A DNA stretch of 64,000 nt from Knoxdaviesia capensis (lineage: Eukaryota; Ascomycota; Sordariomycetes; Microascales; Gondwanamycetaceae), in NCBI GenBank assembly GCA_001510575.1, contig LNGK01000003.1, positions 3,487,732 to 3,551,731 on the forward strand, in the 5' to 3' direction. The position numbers were made by a program, and so were the translations under genes. This document shows, in pieces, positions 37,148 to 50,700 of the stretch. How positions within the stretch are numbered: position 1 is the first letter of the stretch; every line of letters starts with the position of its first letter. The notes below the pieces were generated by a model that worked only from the letters and a program-made list of their open reading frames with translations, ran no database searches and was not told the origin of the DNA.

Positions 37148-40100
37148 GGGTTCTTCTAAATTCGGGGCAGGCATCCATGTTTCTTCCATCGTTCGCTCGC
37201 CGTTCTACTGTAGGTGCCTGAAGGAACGCCGACATAAGGCAAAATGGCCGAACCACAACAACACATGCGCACGAACGGGTTGGACTTGAGATGGGGTTCC
37301 CTGCGACCGACAAGTGGGAGGGGAGGATGCTATCACCGACCAGTACTGCTACCATTGCAGTTTGGTTCACACTTTGGAGAGGGGGGNGGGGGGGGGGGGG
37401 AGAGAGGCGCGGAACCAACGTGACACGGTGCTTGCTTGCTCTGCTCTGCTCTCTCGCACGAAACAGGGCCGCCGCACCAGGATTACACAAGGCTCAGTCA
37501 GTCCCAGGAGCAGGACACGAAGCATGCAGTGTAACCAAATACTTGCACTGTTTTTGTTCGTTCTAGACACACACACGCACACACACATTGCCCCAAAAGG
37601 GGGCGACAGCGAGGCTTGTGACTTTCATAATCTGTAGCGTTGGGCCTTCTTAAAACCTTGATGAGTGTCCAAAGATGACTGCGTCTATTTTTTTTGCAAA
37701 AATGCTAATAATATGACACGAACGAGTGTTTCTCCATAGCCAAGCCTTGTTTCTACATTCTTAACGTTGACTCTTCCTTTCTAGATTTTTTTTTCGTTTT
37801 TTGTTTTTTTTTGTTTTACTGGCTGGCACACATGAGGGCCAAAACGCCAGTCCCAGCCGCCAAAACGAGGGTAGTCGACGCCCCAACGAGCGGATATAGC
37901 AGGTTCGAAAGCTGTGCTGGCTGCGACTGTGCCACAAGCAATGAGCATTTCTCTTGTTGAAGAACCTGTGTGTAACGAGGGGCCCGGTTTCGAGTTTTGT
38001 GTGGGTCTTTCTGTTTGATTGATGCTGTGTGTCGAAGGCTTGCTTGTGTTTCTCTTCAGCCGCCAAAAAGGCCTAGTGGTGGTAAAGTTGCATTTGAGAC
38101 TCATGTATCATCCAGGTTAGGCCACTGGTGGCTAGTGAGTAGCATTCATCATCTCAGGATGCAGATATGAAGTAGACCTGTATGTATGTATTTGTACACT
38201 ACATAGGTATATATCATGGTTCTGACAAATGGACCGGCCAACGCCTTCTATCGACGTGGTGAGTTCTGGAACAGTGCTGTGTAGTGTGAGGGGAGGAGGG
38301 AGCTTCAAAGCGGCCGATTATCGGCGGCTCAACGAGTGGCGGTCCCACGGGTGGAGTTTTGACGGATATATTGATGGACCGATAAGAGAACGAAACGACG
38401 ATGAATCGGGTTATGTGAGAATGGGGAAGAAGCTGTCAACCTCCATTTCATTATGTATGCAAGTGAAGCACGGGCGGAAAAGCGGCCGGGTGGAAAAGAG
38501 AGCACCGACATTCTCGAGAACAGTGAACACGGTCTGGAGGTGTTGCTGTTCACCAGCGAGCCAATCAGCAACCCGGCCAGCCCAAAGAGGGAAAAGTCGG
38601 CGCAGGCTAGATGTGCGGCCCGACTAATAACAACAAGTGAGCGCGTGAGTGAGTGTGCAGGGCAAAAATGCAAGATTTATCTTTGTCACGCGGGGCCGAC
38701 CAGACGAAGCCATTACCAAGAAGGATTTCTCTGGAAGAGGCCATGCACCTGAGAGCGTATTGAAGAGAAGGGAGGAATCGGCGGTTTTAGACAAAGACTT
38801 GACACTGGTGCCACGGTACACAGTCTGAAGGGGGTGTCTGGGTGTGACTGGATCAACGGAAGGAGACAAAACCGGATCACCAATTCTTTTTGTTTTTGGT
38901 TTTTACGTTCTTTCGTTGCTTGGGAATTGCTTTGCAATGCAAGACCTGCGAACCGGAACATGTGTGCTCACTCTGGCCTGGCCGATGATGGAAGCGGCGC
39001 AGGTGAAATCATCGGAGGCGCTGGGAAATACGAGGCGCCTTGAGTGTGGCCGGGCACCTTCCTTCGTCTGCTCCCCGATTGGACCTTCCCAGGCTAGGAC
39101 CAAGTAAACCTGAGACCGCGTGCATAGACTAGGATGTTTTGTGACCTCGGCCATATATGTTGCGCACCTTCCTCTCGGTCGGCTTCCCACGTCCGATTCC
39201 TCATGACCGTTTTGGGCTCGTGAGATGAAGGAAGGCACGAAGGAAGGTGCAAACCAGAGACGTGAACCGGTGACTGCCTCGTGTAAAACGAAACGCACAA
39301 GTTCCAGGAATTAGGGCACGCTTTATTCCCACGAGCATGTAGCCCACGAACTAAACTTTTTCTTCTCAATATCTGATTCCTGTCTGTCTTTTATATCCTG
39401 ATCGAACCCCCAACCCTATCCACCATCCAAGCTCACCAGATTGGTGTGTCTCCAAAACACCGTCTCCAAATTACCAGATGCTGACTCTGACTATGTTTAT
39501 GCATCGCGGTGACATCTGTCTGTGGTGATAGTCGACGGGCTCCATTTCTGTCACTTCCCTCCCTCCCGGCTCCCGACCGCATGCAGGGTTTGCATCACAT
39601 CGGACTCTATGGCCTGGATATGTTGAATCACACAGACATCATCAACCCCCCAAACATAGGAATGTGGTTGCGTGGATGCAGTTATGTCCCCCAAACTCTC
39701 ATCACCAGCCTTTTCGTCGTCCTTCTCGCCTCTCTCCATCTCCAGCTATCACTCTTCCCCTGCCCCAGACTCCCCCGCATTCCAAGCCACATGGCTCCTG
39801 TCTTCGCCCACACTTATGGATGCCTATATGCTCCCTTCACGTCTTGCTCCGTCTCTCTGCCTTTCCATCATGCCGATATGCGAGATATGTCCAGGCCAAA
39901 TCCGTTTCTAATCCAAAACTCGTCTAGTCCTCCTGCGGGATGCAAGCACACCAACCCATGCGGACTTTGCTCTCCCCCGCCTTTTGCTCTTCTGCTCTCC
40001 CTCGCTCCCCCAGGTCTTGGCGTCCCCATACCTAACTAGCAGGGCGAGACCGACATTAGCCTCTGCGACCCCTTTTTCCCTCTTCCTGTGTTCAGAGGTG

Positions 40101-40687
40101 TGTCTTTGGACGAACGATAGCCACGATAATAAAACACCTTAGTTGCTCTATACCTACCTGCAGTTTAGTTGCTGGGCCTTGGCGGCCACAGCAACAGTCT
40201 TCAAGCTGAAGAAGATGCCAGAACCCAACCACAGCTGCTCGTTTGCCTGCTGTGTCATCTGAACCTGTCTTGAACTGAAGCAGCTGTGCTAACATTACAT
40301 TGCGCCCCCGCCTGCGGCGTTTGCTTGCATGCAGGCCTTGATTTCCTGGCCTGGCCTGTTATTGGTATATTTCTCGTCTCTCTCTCTATCTCTCTCTCTC
40401 TGAAACCCTGAAGCTGGACTTGCTCGAAGCACAGTGCAACGGGCACGACGGACACATGTTTAGCCTGCTGGTCTCGTGAAGACAAGCACCTGCATACAGC
40501 TCAGCTTCTTCTCTCCTGTTTCTCAATACCAACCCCTCCATCCCTCACGAAATCCTAGGAGGCAAAATTGCCTTTGATCCTCTGCATTATCACCAACTGA
40601 CCCTGGGGGGGGGGTTTCTTTTTTTTGTGAGCGATGGCGAGAAACTAACCGAAACGAGGGCGTCCCCGGACTTGTGGATTCTTGAGG

Positions 40688-40737
40688 TTCCATTTTTGAG
40701 GCAACGGTCCCATATTTGAGGCAACGGTTCCATATTA
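40688..40737 (+). repeat. 20-bp tandem repeat, 2.5 copies
   Basis: Units at 40688-40707 and 40708-40727 differ at only two positions, and a third partial copy follows to about 40737. The shared core is TTGAGGCAACGG. Non-coding context. Confidence 0.85.
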
Positions 40738-41165
40738 CTTCCCTGCCAGGCCACTTGCATGCAAACTCACCCGCTTCTTCAAAGGCGTTAAGCGTCAAGA
40801 CCGCCCAACCCGCCAATCCGGGGAGATCCATTTCCAGAGGTATGTGATGTGTGCCCTTACCAGTAAAGCTATTATTATACGAGCCTCAGCTACAAAAAAG
40901 ACAATTGTCAGTTTGCCACTACGAGAAGGGGGGTGTGTGGACGTATCTCGCTGATTCTAACCACGGTGCTTCGCACTTAGTCAAGCATTACATACAGCGA
41001 ACCGCAGACACGCTGTTGCCTTTTAAGCGCTCCAGTCTTGGGAACCCGATCCGATGCCGGCTACAGGGTCCGCTTGCTCAAGTGACCTCGCGAAATTTGC
41101 CAGCACCAACCAACCACCAACTCAGCACTGTCGTGATCATCAAACATCCGTCAGTCACCACAGCC

Positions 41166-41197
41166 TTCAGACTGTCTGGTCTTCAGACTGTCTAGTC
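41166..41197 (+). repeat. 16-bp tandem duplication
   Basis: TTCAGACTGTCTGGTC is followed directly by the same unit with one change (G to A). Non-coding context. Confidence 0.85.
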
Positions 41198-43576
41198 TTT
41201 AGGACAGATTCCAGGCACAGCATCATATCTCTTGAGACTGAAATGCCTACTAGGATCTCAGGATCATCTTCATCTCGTTTGGAAATTCCCTTTCAGCCTC
41301 AACTATTTCGTGGGAGGAAGTGAGGGCGAGAACAGCTTCTTCTAGTACGGTATATTTTCTCGGGACCTTGGAAAATCGTCTCATATCCTTGGCTGGCTGG
41401 GGCAAAAACCCCGCAAACCCGGCCGGTATTCTCCCCCACAAGAACGGGCCCCCTTTTTTCAATTTTTTCTTCTCAATTTTTGCTTTTCTTCCTTTTTTTT
41501 TTTCTTTTACTTTCTGAGGCGCTCTCCAGGTCATCCATCTCAGGCCCTTCTTAGCTAAAGCTAGCGAGCGTGTCTCGTTAGTGAGGCTTTTAGGTATCAA
41601 AGCTGGGACATGTTCCTCTTCTTCTCCATTTTCCCCATCTTCCCTTCCCCAAACCCCGCAAGAAATCCCCGCCTAAACGCCAGCCCCAAAAATTTCAGAG
41701 AAACCCGTTCCTCTGCTGGGGTCGGTGGGTGGAATATCCAAGGGAGTGCATTTCTTGCTGGCGTTCTGGATTCTTCTGCATGGCTTTTCTCGCTTCTGTG
41801 GGATGGGACATTGTTCCTTGGCTGGCTGGGGTCTCTTTCCTCCCTGCTTTTCCGTCGTCATCACAGACCCTAACCAGGTCACCTGGCCTGTTGTGACGAA
41901 TGGCAGAACTCATAAATTCGTCTTGGCCAACCAAAATGCGAGGGAGCCTTTTTATATTGTCTGCACCAGAAGCACGTCTGGGCAGTGCCTTGTCAGACAC
42001 GTCTCAGTCTTGGATGGGGCTAAGTCCCAGACGGCCGGTTCACTTCTGAAGGGGAGATATCCAGATTCAGGAAGCCAATACTGTGAGATATGTACAAACA
42101 GTATGTACTGTCAATGCAAACAGTCTCACTCCTCCAGACGCAGTCGACTGGATCCATTATCCAGGTTGGCGGTGCTGAACGGAGAGGTTTTACTCGTGTG
42201 TCTGGCCATTCAACTCAGCTGGAACGCGATCCGCACGAGACAGCCCATATCCCAAGCCCATCCATACATGTTTGAACGTACGTACTGTATATACGCATAA
42301 GGGGTCCTGTTCCGAAATGGCAGTCTGAACCTCGAGGCTGAGAGAGGCTGAAGATCAACAGAGAAGAATGGATTCCTAGGCCCGTGATTTGGAGGCAACC
42401 ACAGCCCCAAGTTGGGGTATGGGACCAGAGACCCCGAGCCCTACCACTCACCTCATACAACAGAGCCTGGCCTCGTGGGTGTTTTCTTTTCCAGCCTGCC
42501 GTGGCTTGTTGGTGGTAGGCTATATAGCCACCGTTGTAAAGCGGTGGTCTGCGCAAACCCGGTTTTGTGTCGCGGTAATTCGATGTTTGTTCTTCTCGTC
42601 TGCCCCCGTTCGTTTGTGTCGATTTGCTCGCTCGCCCTGTAGCGGTGAAGTTTTTCCGGGTGCTCACAGCGACATTTCACATGCAGCACGACTGGGAAGC
42701 GCGCCGACTGGTTGAGTGAGTATTGTGTGTCTGAAGGCGGGACGAACAAACACGCAAGCAAACACACAGAAGCCAGCAGCCCAACAGCCAATCTGCGTCG
42801 AGGGAGCGCGAAGACGGTGAGGCAACGGCGGAAGAGCGTGCGCCCGTATATACCACGAACATAGAACGCACACACAGCGGGTGGTGCCCCCGAATCGGAA
42901 ACGCCGTGATATACATCGGGTTGCAGCAGACCACTTATGGAGAAGAGGAGGAGGGGGGGAAATGATCTGCAGGTTCAGGTAATAACGACGCCAGTACGAA
43001 AGCAGAAGCCTGGCCGGAAAATAAGGTCGTCCCTCAATATATCGGGGTAAATCGGAGAGCACGGGATTGCGGTCGGGTCGGAAGATATTGATTGCCGCGG
43101 GCTGGAAATTAAGCAAGCGACATATTCGCACACACACTCATTGTGTAGTACTCGTGTTTTTCAAAGCCCAGCATTACAAGCAGGATCTCGTATGTATGTA
43201 CCCAGGAACATCCGAGTCTCTCCCCTCTGCAAAGGGAAAAAAAACGCGTGCATGTCCTCCGCTTCAAATTGCCTCCGAAGTTTTGTGGACTAGTGCTTCC
43301 GAGCCGGGACTGACTGCCGATGCCGGGATGAGCATGAGTTTGTGCTCGCCGTTTGGGCGGAAGCGCTGGATACTCACGGAAGCAACGGAAGCATGGAAAA
43401 GAATCAAGTGCGTTCGTGGGATTCAAAAACAAAGAAAATGGAGCACGCTATGAGACAAAACACAGAGAAGAAAACAACGAGATGATGGAAACTTGAATGC
43501 CCGGACGCCGTACAAAGAAAAGAACCTGGAAAACGCCGACCCAAGAACGATGCAGCAAAGAGTAAAGGCAGAACAT

Positions 43577-43606
43577 AACAGAACAGAACAGAACAGAACA
43601 GAACAG
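43577..43606 (+). repeat. (AACAG)6 pentanucleotide microsatellite
   Basis: Six perfect AACAG units about 100 bp past the separase stop codon, within its probable 3' UTR or terminator region. Confidence 0.92.
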
Positions 43607-43708
43607 AATGGTATTCTAGGAGCGTCATTTTCATGGCACAAACCACCGACATATCAAACGCAACGCCTAAAACCGGCACTGAAAAAAGACACAAAAACAC
43701 CCCTCGGC

Positions 43709-46700
43709 CTACTCCCCATCGACGAACACCGGAACTCCGTACACAACCACCGCCGCCGCCGTCAAGTACCGGAACACGCACGCATCGCGCGCCCGCACCA
43801 CGGCCTCCGGGAGCGACGCGCGGCCGGCCGTAGCAGCAGCAGCAGCAGCGGACGGCTTGCGCTGGTGCGCCGCCGGCTGGCGGCCCCGGCTCTTCGACCG
43901 GGAGTGCTTGCGCTGCGATGAGGAGGATGCCGCCGCCGACCCGACGCGCGGGTCGGCCGCGAAGCTGTCCCGCGGCACCAGGCCCCACTCCTCCAGCACG
44001 CGGGCCGACAGCCGGTCGATCTCCTTGTCGGTCACGTCCCACAGCGTGCCGACCACCGCCGGGCAGCCGCCCACCATGTAGTTCCACACCGGGCCGTGCG
44101 GCAGGAAGTCCAGGCTGCTGTCGGCGGCCGCCGCCGCCGGGAGCGCGCCGTCGTAGCTGTCCTCGGGCGAGCCGGGCATGGTGAGCGCCGACGCCGTCTC
44201 CAGGGCTGCCGAGCTGCAGCCCATCAGGAGCGCGGCTGCGCGGCACTTTGGCAGCCGGCGGATGGACTTGCCGCGGATGTACTGCGCGCCGGACCCGTGG
44301 CCCATGTACACCAGCACGTCGGCGTCGGCCAGCGCGGCTGTGAACTCCGGCTCGGTCGGCGCGCGCGACACGATGCCGGTCCACGACGGCGGGAGGGATG
44401 CCGCGAGCGGGCCGTGCATCGACGCCGCCGTGTTAGCGAGGTCGCCGCCGGGGTTGAGGATGAAGGTGCCGGACGCGCGAGACACCGTGTGGCTAGCAGC
44501 CGCAGATGTCGTGGTCGTCGCCGAGGTGGACGCCGGGGCCTGGCGCTCGAGGAGCAGTCGGCGCAGCGCGGCCAGCGACGGCACGCGCGACACCGACTGG
44601 CCGGTCAGACACTTGAGCGACTCCCACGGGAACATGTGCAGCGCCTTGTCGAGCACCAGCACGGTGTGTGCGCCCGTCGCAGCATCCCCCGCGTGGCCGG
44701 CGGCCGCCTCGTGGTACGCCTTGAGCGCATCGTGCGTGTCCAGCACCATCGAGTCGAAGTCGATCTCGTCGTAGGCGTTGCGCTCGCCGTGGAACTGCAG
44801 GATGTCGACCACAAAGTAGAGGAGGTCGGTCAGCGCCTCGAACTGCGCGTCGGCGTCGTCAACGTCCTCGCCGTCCGCGTCGGCCGTCATGCTCGGCGTG
44901 CCGGCCGGCCCGTGGCCGAGCCCGACAAACAGCTCCAGAATGCGCGGGTCGAGCGCCACCCGCTTGGTCGACGCCGGAGCAGCCGCTGCTGCACCGGCCG
45001 CGGCCTTCCCACCACGCCGCCCGCGCACCACCTGGCGGCGAGACGGCAAGTGCTTGTCAAGAACCCCCGACAGCGCTTCGGAAAAGGCCGCCAGCGCCGC
45101 CGCACCAGCCCCCGGCGCGGGACTCGGCGCAAACATGCCGCGGAACCCGCCCAGCCACATGTGCTCGATGCAGTCGAGCAGGCCGCGCAGCCGGCCGTCG
45201 AGCGCCTCGCGCTGCGCCCACCACTCGTCCTTGGCGCCGCGCGCCGTCATCTCGCGCGCGTTGTGGCACCCGCGGTTGGCCGCCTCGACAATCGCCCGCA
45301 TCTCCGCCTGCCCGCGCTGGAACCCGAAGCTGTCGTCGGCGTCCGGCGCTGCGTCGCGCGAGCTCGCCCGGTCCAGCGGCAGCCGCAGCACGAACGGCGA
45401 CTGGCCCGCGCGGAACTTGGTGATGCACAGGTCGTGGCCGCCCGTGCCGATCGAGAGCGAGATCACCGTCCACGCCGCCGGAAGGATGTCGACGTACGTG
45501 GCCTGGAAGGTCGCGAGGCTGTCGGCGCTCAAACTAGCTGGGGTCGTCGTCGGGGAGGATGGCGCCGCAGTGTCGGCGTCGGCTGTGAGCCGTGCCGGCC
45601 ACTCGGTGCCGCTGTGGTAGACCTGCGTCTTGTGGGCTTCCAGCTCGCGCTTCCACACGGCGTTGCGTGCAATATCGATCGAGCACGCTGCAAACACGTG
45701 TTGCGCCGCAGTCTGCTGCGTGCCGGCCGTGGTGGCCGACAGGAACACCGAGATGCTTTGCATGAGCGATGCCATGCGCAGCACCACACCGGCGTTGCAC
45801 TGGTTGAAGTCCATGGCGGATGCCTTGACCAGCATGTCCTGCGCAAGCGACAGCGCATCAACAAACCGAGCGGTTGAGCCCGTAGTCTTCTTAGTAGTCT
45901 TCGAGGCCGGAGTAGTTGCGGCCAGCGCTCCGGCATCAGCTTCGGACACGGCCGGGCATGACACCGTGGAGTCTTGGACGACCGAGAACACAGGATCCCG
46001 GATCATGTCGTCCAAGCTGCGTCCAAAGAGACTCTGCGCCATTGCTATCGTGGTCGTGCGTGTTCCCGGCGTGGCCGATGAGAGACAGGATACAATGAAA
46101 TCGGCCTCGTGAAGCGCGGTGAGTGCCGCCGCCCAGTCCTGCTGGCGCGAGAAGGCAACTCCCCGAGCAGTCAGAACAGCCGCACGGGCAGCTGCAAGTT
46201 GTGGGTTCGCCGAGACAAGATCGCCGGGAGTCGGTGACGGAGACGGGGCGGTGACAGCCACTGACGAATCCGTCTTGGAGGATGCGCTCCGGGATGAGAC
46301 GGGCCGGGGAGTTTTCGTTCGGGCCGCTGCAGGCTGCGGGGCTGGCTTCGCCTTGGGCTTGGTCTTGCTCGCAGTTGTAGATGTCGCCCGCGTTGCCCGA
46401 CTCGCTCGTCCGGTGGTGGTAGCCTCGGTGGTAGCAGTAGTGGTGGAAGTAGCCTTGGACGGCTTCCGGCTGTGTGTCAGCGTAAGCTTGCCCATCTTGG
46501 CCGTAACAGCAGATGTCACAGCATCGGCATCCGGAGCCGGCGCCGCCACCACATCCGCAGACTCGGCGAGCTTGGCCTCGGCCACCTGCATCATCGCACT
46601 CTCGCCCTCGTCGTCTCCGAGCACGGCAAACACCTCGGCAACCTCGCACGCCAGGTCAACCAAGCCCTGGCGACACACCAGATCGCGCGCCTCGACCAGC

Positions 46701-49700
46701 CTGGCCGCCATCTTCTCAGTACTGCCGCCGCCGCGCGCCAGCACCGACGCAATCCACGTCGCCGCCTGCGCGCGGAACAGCTCCGCGCCACAGCTCTCGG
46801 CCACGCGGCCGGCCTGCTCGGCATACGACAGCGTCTCCATGTACAGGCCGGCATGCGCAAAGGTGAGGGACAGATGCATCAGGCACCGGAACAGCGGCCA
46901 GCCCATCACCCAGTTGTCGGTACCAAGGGAAAGAACTGCCGAACCGCTGCTGTTTTCGCCGTCGGCTGATTCGGTAACGGTGGGCTCGACGCGCGCCCAT
47001 TCCGTGTAGAGCACGCGCACGCTGTTGCGGATGTAGTCGAGCGCGGCCGAGGCGTTGCCGCGGCCATGCGCCACGCGCGAGTAGAGAAGCCCGGAAATCG
47101 CGACCATCGAGGCACGGCGGCCCTTCGACACTCTCGATGCGCCGCTGCTTCGGCCCGAGCTCGTGATATCGGAGGTGTAAATCTGCTCGGCGAGATACAG
47201 GCTTCGTTCACTATTGCGCAAAAGAAATCACATTAGCAATGATACACCTTCGGAAGAAAATTGGACAAGTTGACTTACGCAAGATCCCACGACCCCATGG
47301 CAGTGTGAAGCTCAGCAGACGCCAGGTAAAATACAACCCGCGCCTCAGCCGACAGACTTCCGTCCTTGGCCGCATCAGCCTCGTCACGAGCCGCAGAGAG
47401 CAGCTTCTTTGCCGCTGGCGCATCGCCATGAGCAGCCAGATGCGCCGCCAACAAACTCCGGCTACGCACAGCCGTGTCGTGCGCACCTGCAACACCAGCC
47501 AGTCGGCCAGCAACATCGGACGCCAGCTCCAGGGCCGCCGACACGAGCGCGGCGTCGCCCCGGAGGGTTGCAAGATCCGCGGTGGCACCAAGGTGAGCAA
47601 GCAGATTCTGCGGGTCGTCGATGGCCGAGAACACGTCAGCGGAGGATTCAGCAGACTTGACCAGGCGGCGCCAGGCTCCAAGCGCAGCTTCCTGGTCTCC
47701 GGCAGACAGTCGGCCGTCAGCCAACGCGGTGAGAGACTGGAAGTACGCGCGAAGATGCGGAAGGTATCGAGCAAGCGCGGTGTCCTCGGTCGGTTCGGCC
47801 GTGGAAAGCTGTTCGAGGACGGACTCAATCTGGGCTCGGAGGACCTCGCCCGCGGCCTGATTGCCAATGTTTGCCGCAAACACTCTCAGAAGAGTGCGCA
47901 CACGTCGGATGGGAAAGCGCTCTGGAGTGTAGATCCGGAGTAGAACATCAAGAGGGGACGGGGCTTCGGCCCCGAGGACAGTTGTTGACGCCGAGAGAAG
48001 AGCTGAGGCGTCATCGGTGTTGCTCGAAAGACCGCTGTCATCCACGGCGTCCATGATGCTATCATGCGCAGCCGAAGCGTCCTCGGTCGCAGTCGGCCGG
48101 CTTTCAACATCAGGTCGTGTCACCGCGCAACCACCCTTGACCCCGACACCGGCCTCAACAAGGTGCTCCAACACCGCCGCGCGCTCACCTTCACTGAGAA
48201 AGAGCGTCCACTCTCGCCACGCACCATCCTCGAGCTTGGTCATAGCCCCCAGCGCCCGCGACAAGGTGTCAGCGCCATCGCCACTGGCCCACGCCACCGC
48301 CGACGACTGCGACGACAGCTCGGCCGCCACACGCGCCAACACCCCGTCTTCCACCAGCGCGCTGCAAAGTGCCTTGAGAGCAGCCGCGGCATCAGCCGTG
48401 CGTCCAGAAGTGCGCAATGTTTCAGCCAGCCGCTCCAGCTTGACTTTAAGCTGGGCAGCGTTCTTCTCCCGTACCGGCCGGTCCTCCAGGCAATCCACCG
48501 ACCGGCGGAGGGCCTGCAGAGCCGCAGAGCGCACGGCCTTGTCGGTGTCCCCGGAACGGGACAGCACGGTGTACTGCAGATAGTACAGGTTCGAGATCTT
48601 GATATATGCGGATGTGGAGCCGCTGGTCGCAGGTGATCCGGCGCGGTTGAGGAGATCCAGACAGTCCTGGAGGACGGAGTCAACGGCGGGCCAGTCGAGC
48701 GCGCTGGCGTTAATCAGCGGCTTCGTCACGCCGAGCGCCGAGTCAACAATCGGCGCAAGGACGTCTACCACGGTACGCCGGCGGGTCTCGAAGCGCAACA
48801 CGTCCTTCGCAGAGCCGGTGCCCGAGCGCACCGAGGGGGGCTTGCCGAGCCAGCGGTGGGTGAATCGCGGGAATTTCAGGATGAACGCCTCGAGTTGTTT
48901 GTGAACTGCGGCGGGCGCAGCAAAGGCCGAGCCAGAGGTGGGAGACAGAATGTTCACAGCAGCCCGGCGAACAGCATTCACCTCACTCATCAGCTCGTCG
49001 AGCTCGGCGCTCTCGCCCCGGATAGTGCCTTGCAAGTCCTCAGACACCGTTTCGATCAGCTTTGCCACGGCGTCGGTGTCATCCGCGATCGAAGACGTTC
49101 GGAGGGTTACAGAAAGTAGCTGTGCAGTAACCGACGAGCATCGAACGGGGGAATCGGAGCCGTCGTTGTCCAGAGAGCTGTGCACCAGGCTAATCCATTT
49201 CTTTGCATCAGCATACTGCTTGGCCGCAACTGCGAGAGCGCCAAGAGAGTGATAAAGCCCACACAACGGAGTCTTGGAGTGAGCAGTGGACGGGTGTATG
49301 CCGAGGGCGTTGATCTGCTTGATCGTGCTCTGGAACGCCTGACGAGAGGTTAGGAAAATAGAATCGGCACTGGAGGTGCTCCGCCGGCGCAGAGCCGCCA
49401 TGCAGCGTCCAAGAGGCGTGAGTATGGCGCCATCAACATCTTTGGCGCTACCCCCTATGCTCCAGGCGTGTAGTCTCGAGGTCAGGGCAAGAACCTGCAG
49501 CAAGAAAGCGCATTCCGGCGAGGGGGTTAGCCGGCGATCGGATGCTTCCGAGTCGTCCTTGCCGGAGCACGATGGGGTCAGCGCAAGCAGGCAGTGGGCG
49601 AACATTTCAAGATTCCGGCATGTCTTGGCCGGGTCCTCGGTCTTGTCTTGGGCGCATTGGAGGATTAGGCTGAGCGGAGATGTGGCGTTTGTCTCCTTCA

Positions 49701-50700
49701 GATACGGAAGCGAGGCTTCGATTGTGGCGGGGCGCTTCGTTTGGGCGATGATGCGCAGGACTTGGAGTTGGGTGGAGATGACCAAGGCACGACTGGCCGG
49801 GGTAACAGACGACTCTTTCCAATCGAGGAGGTCGGAGACTGAGAATAGATCAGTCTTCGTATCGGAGGTAGTGGGCTTTGCTGCCTTGGTCGCAGTCTTC
49901 GCGGGTTTCGATGTGGTAGTGGTAGTGGTAGTGGTAGCGGTCGCAGCGGGAGAACGCTCTTCCAGCCGTCTCTTCAGCAGGCGCAATTCTCGCAGTGCCT
50001 GATCGTGAAGTCCCAATGCCATGACCTTTGCGACCAGCGACGACATGGCGGTTTCCATCTGCAAATCAGGAAGAGAGGCGGTGTATCCGGAGGCGTAGAG
50101 CGATCGCAGACACATGAACGCGACGCGGGCGCATTCGAGAGTCGACAGGCAGCCGGTCGACACGGCAGGAGAGGTTGTGGGTGTGGATCTGGCCGACGCT
50201 TTCGAGAGCCCGGAATCGATCGTTTCAACGCGGTTCAGCGCGCGGGGCTGGAGAGGGGACATCGGCATCGGCACGCTCTCGGTCTTCTTACAAACGGGAG
50301 ACGCCGGTGTCGACAGTGATCGGCGGAGGTGAGTAGAGGGCGTCCGTTTCGAGGCGGGAGCTGCTGTCGACACAACGGCTGCCGCGGCTGCTGCGGCCGC
50401 ATTGAGTTTTGCGGCATCACCGAGAGACTTGAGCACGAGGTTGATCACCTGGATTGCGAGAACCTCTCTCTCCTTCTGGGACAGGCCGGCGGCAGGTTTC
50501 GAGGCGGGAGCTGCAGTCTTGGTTCCGGCGCGGGCTCGGGGGGTCTTGGATGTTGTCTTATCGGGTTTCGACGCGGCATTGGACATTGTCGGGTCGGGCA
50601 GTAGTAGATCGCGGAGGGCCACGGTGGTTGCCGCCGAACACACGGTTGTCGACGCCACCTCGGCCTTGACAGCCGCGATTCGCTGGGATGTTGAAGCCAT
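43709..50700 (-). CDS. Separase (cohesin-cleaving protease)
   Basis: Two exons on the minus strand, 50700-47279 and 47210-43709, encode 2307 residues. The 68-nt intron begins GTAAGT and ends TAG. Separase is the caspase-fold cysteine protease (peptidase C50; yeast Esp1, S. pombe Cut1, Aspergillus BimB) that cleaves cohesin at anaphase. The C-terminus holds the catalytic dyad: H2112 in VYMGHGSGAQYI and C2139 in LLMGCSSAALET, 27 residues apart as expected. GPVWNYMVGGCPAVVGTLWDVTDKEIDRL, split here as GGCPAVVGTLWDVTDKEID, follows. The long N-terminal part is helical and repetitive, as in other separases, with Ala/Thr-rich linkers. A basic Ser/Arg and poly-Ala stretch interrupts the extreme C-terminal domain. 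The first ATG in the frame (50700) is used; upstream in-frame sequence lacks an ATG. It is divergent from the next gene. Confidence 0.95.

Larger units (their letters stand above)
33251..43708. other. Gene-poor block of about 10 kb
   Basis: No reading frame on either strand shows a domain, sustained GC3 bias or plausible splicing. The block contains small tandem repeats, a tRNA T-arm-like sequence, palindromes, a 70-N gap and a single N. No transposase, reverse transcriptase or long terminal repeat is visible. It could be regulatory, carry non-coding RNA genes or be eroded sequence; the sequence alone does not decide. Confidence 0.5.

Noticed and set aside
39240..39330. Sequence on the minus strand resembling part of a tRNA-Val (TTTTACAC, CACCGGTTCACGTC)
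   Set aside because: T-arm and acceptor stems do not pair properly and the D-arm is missing.
44096..45877. 593-codon frame on + opposite separase
   Set aside because: Shadow of GC-rich separase codons; Arg/Ala/Val-rich without motifs.
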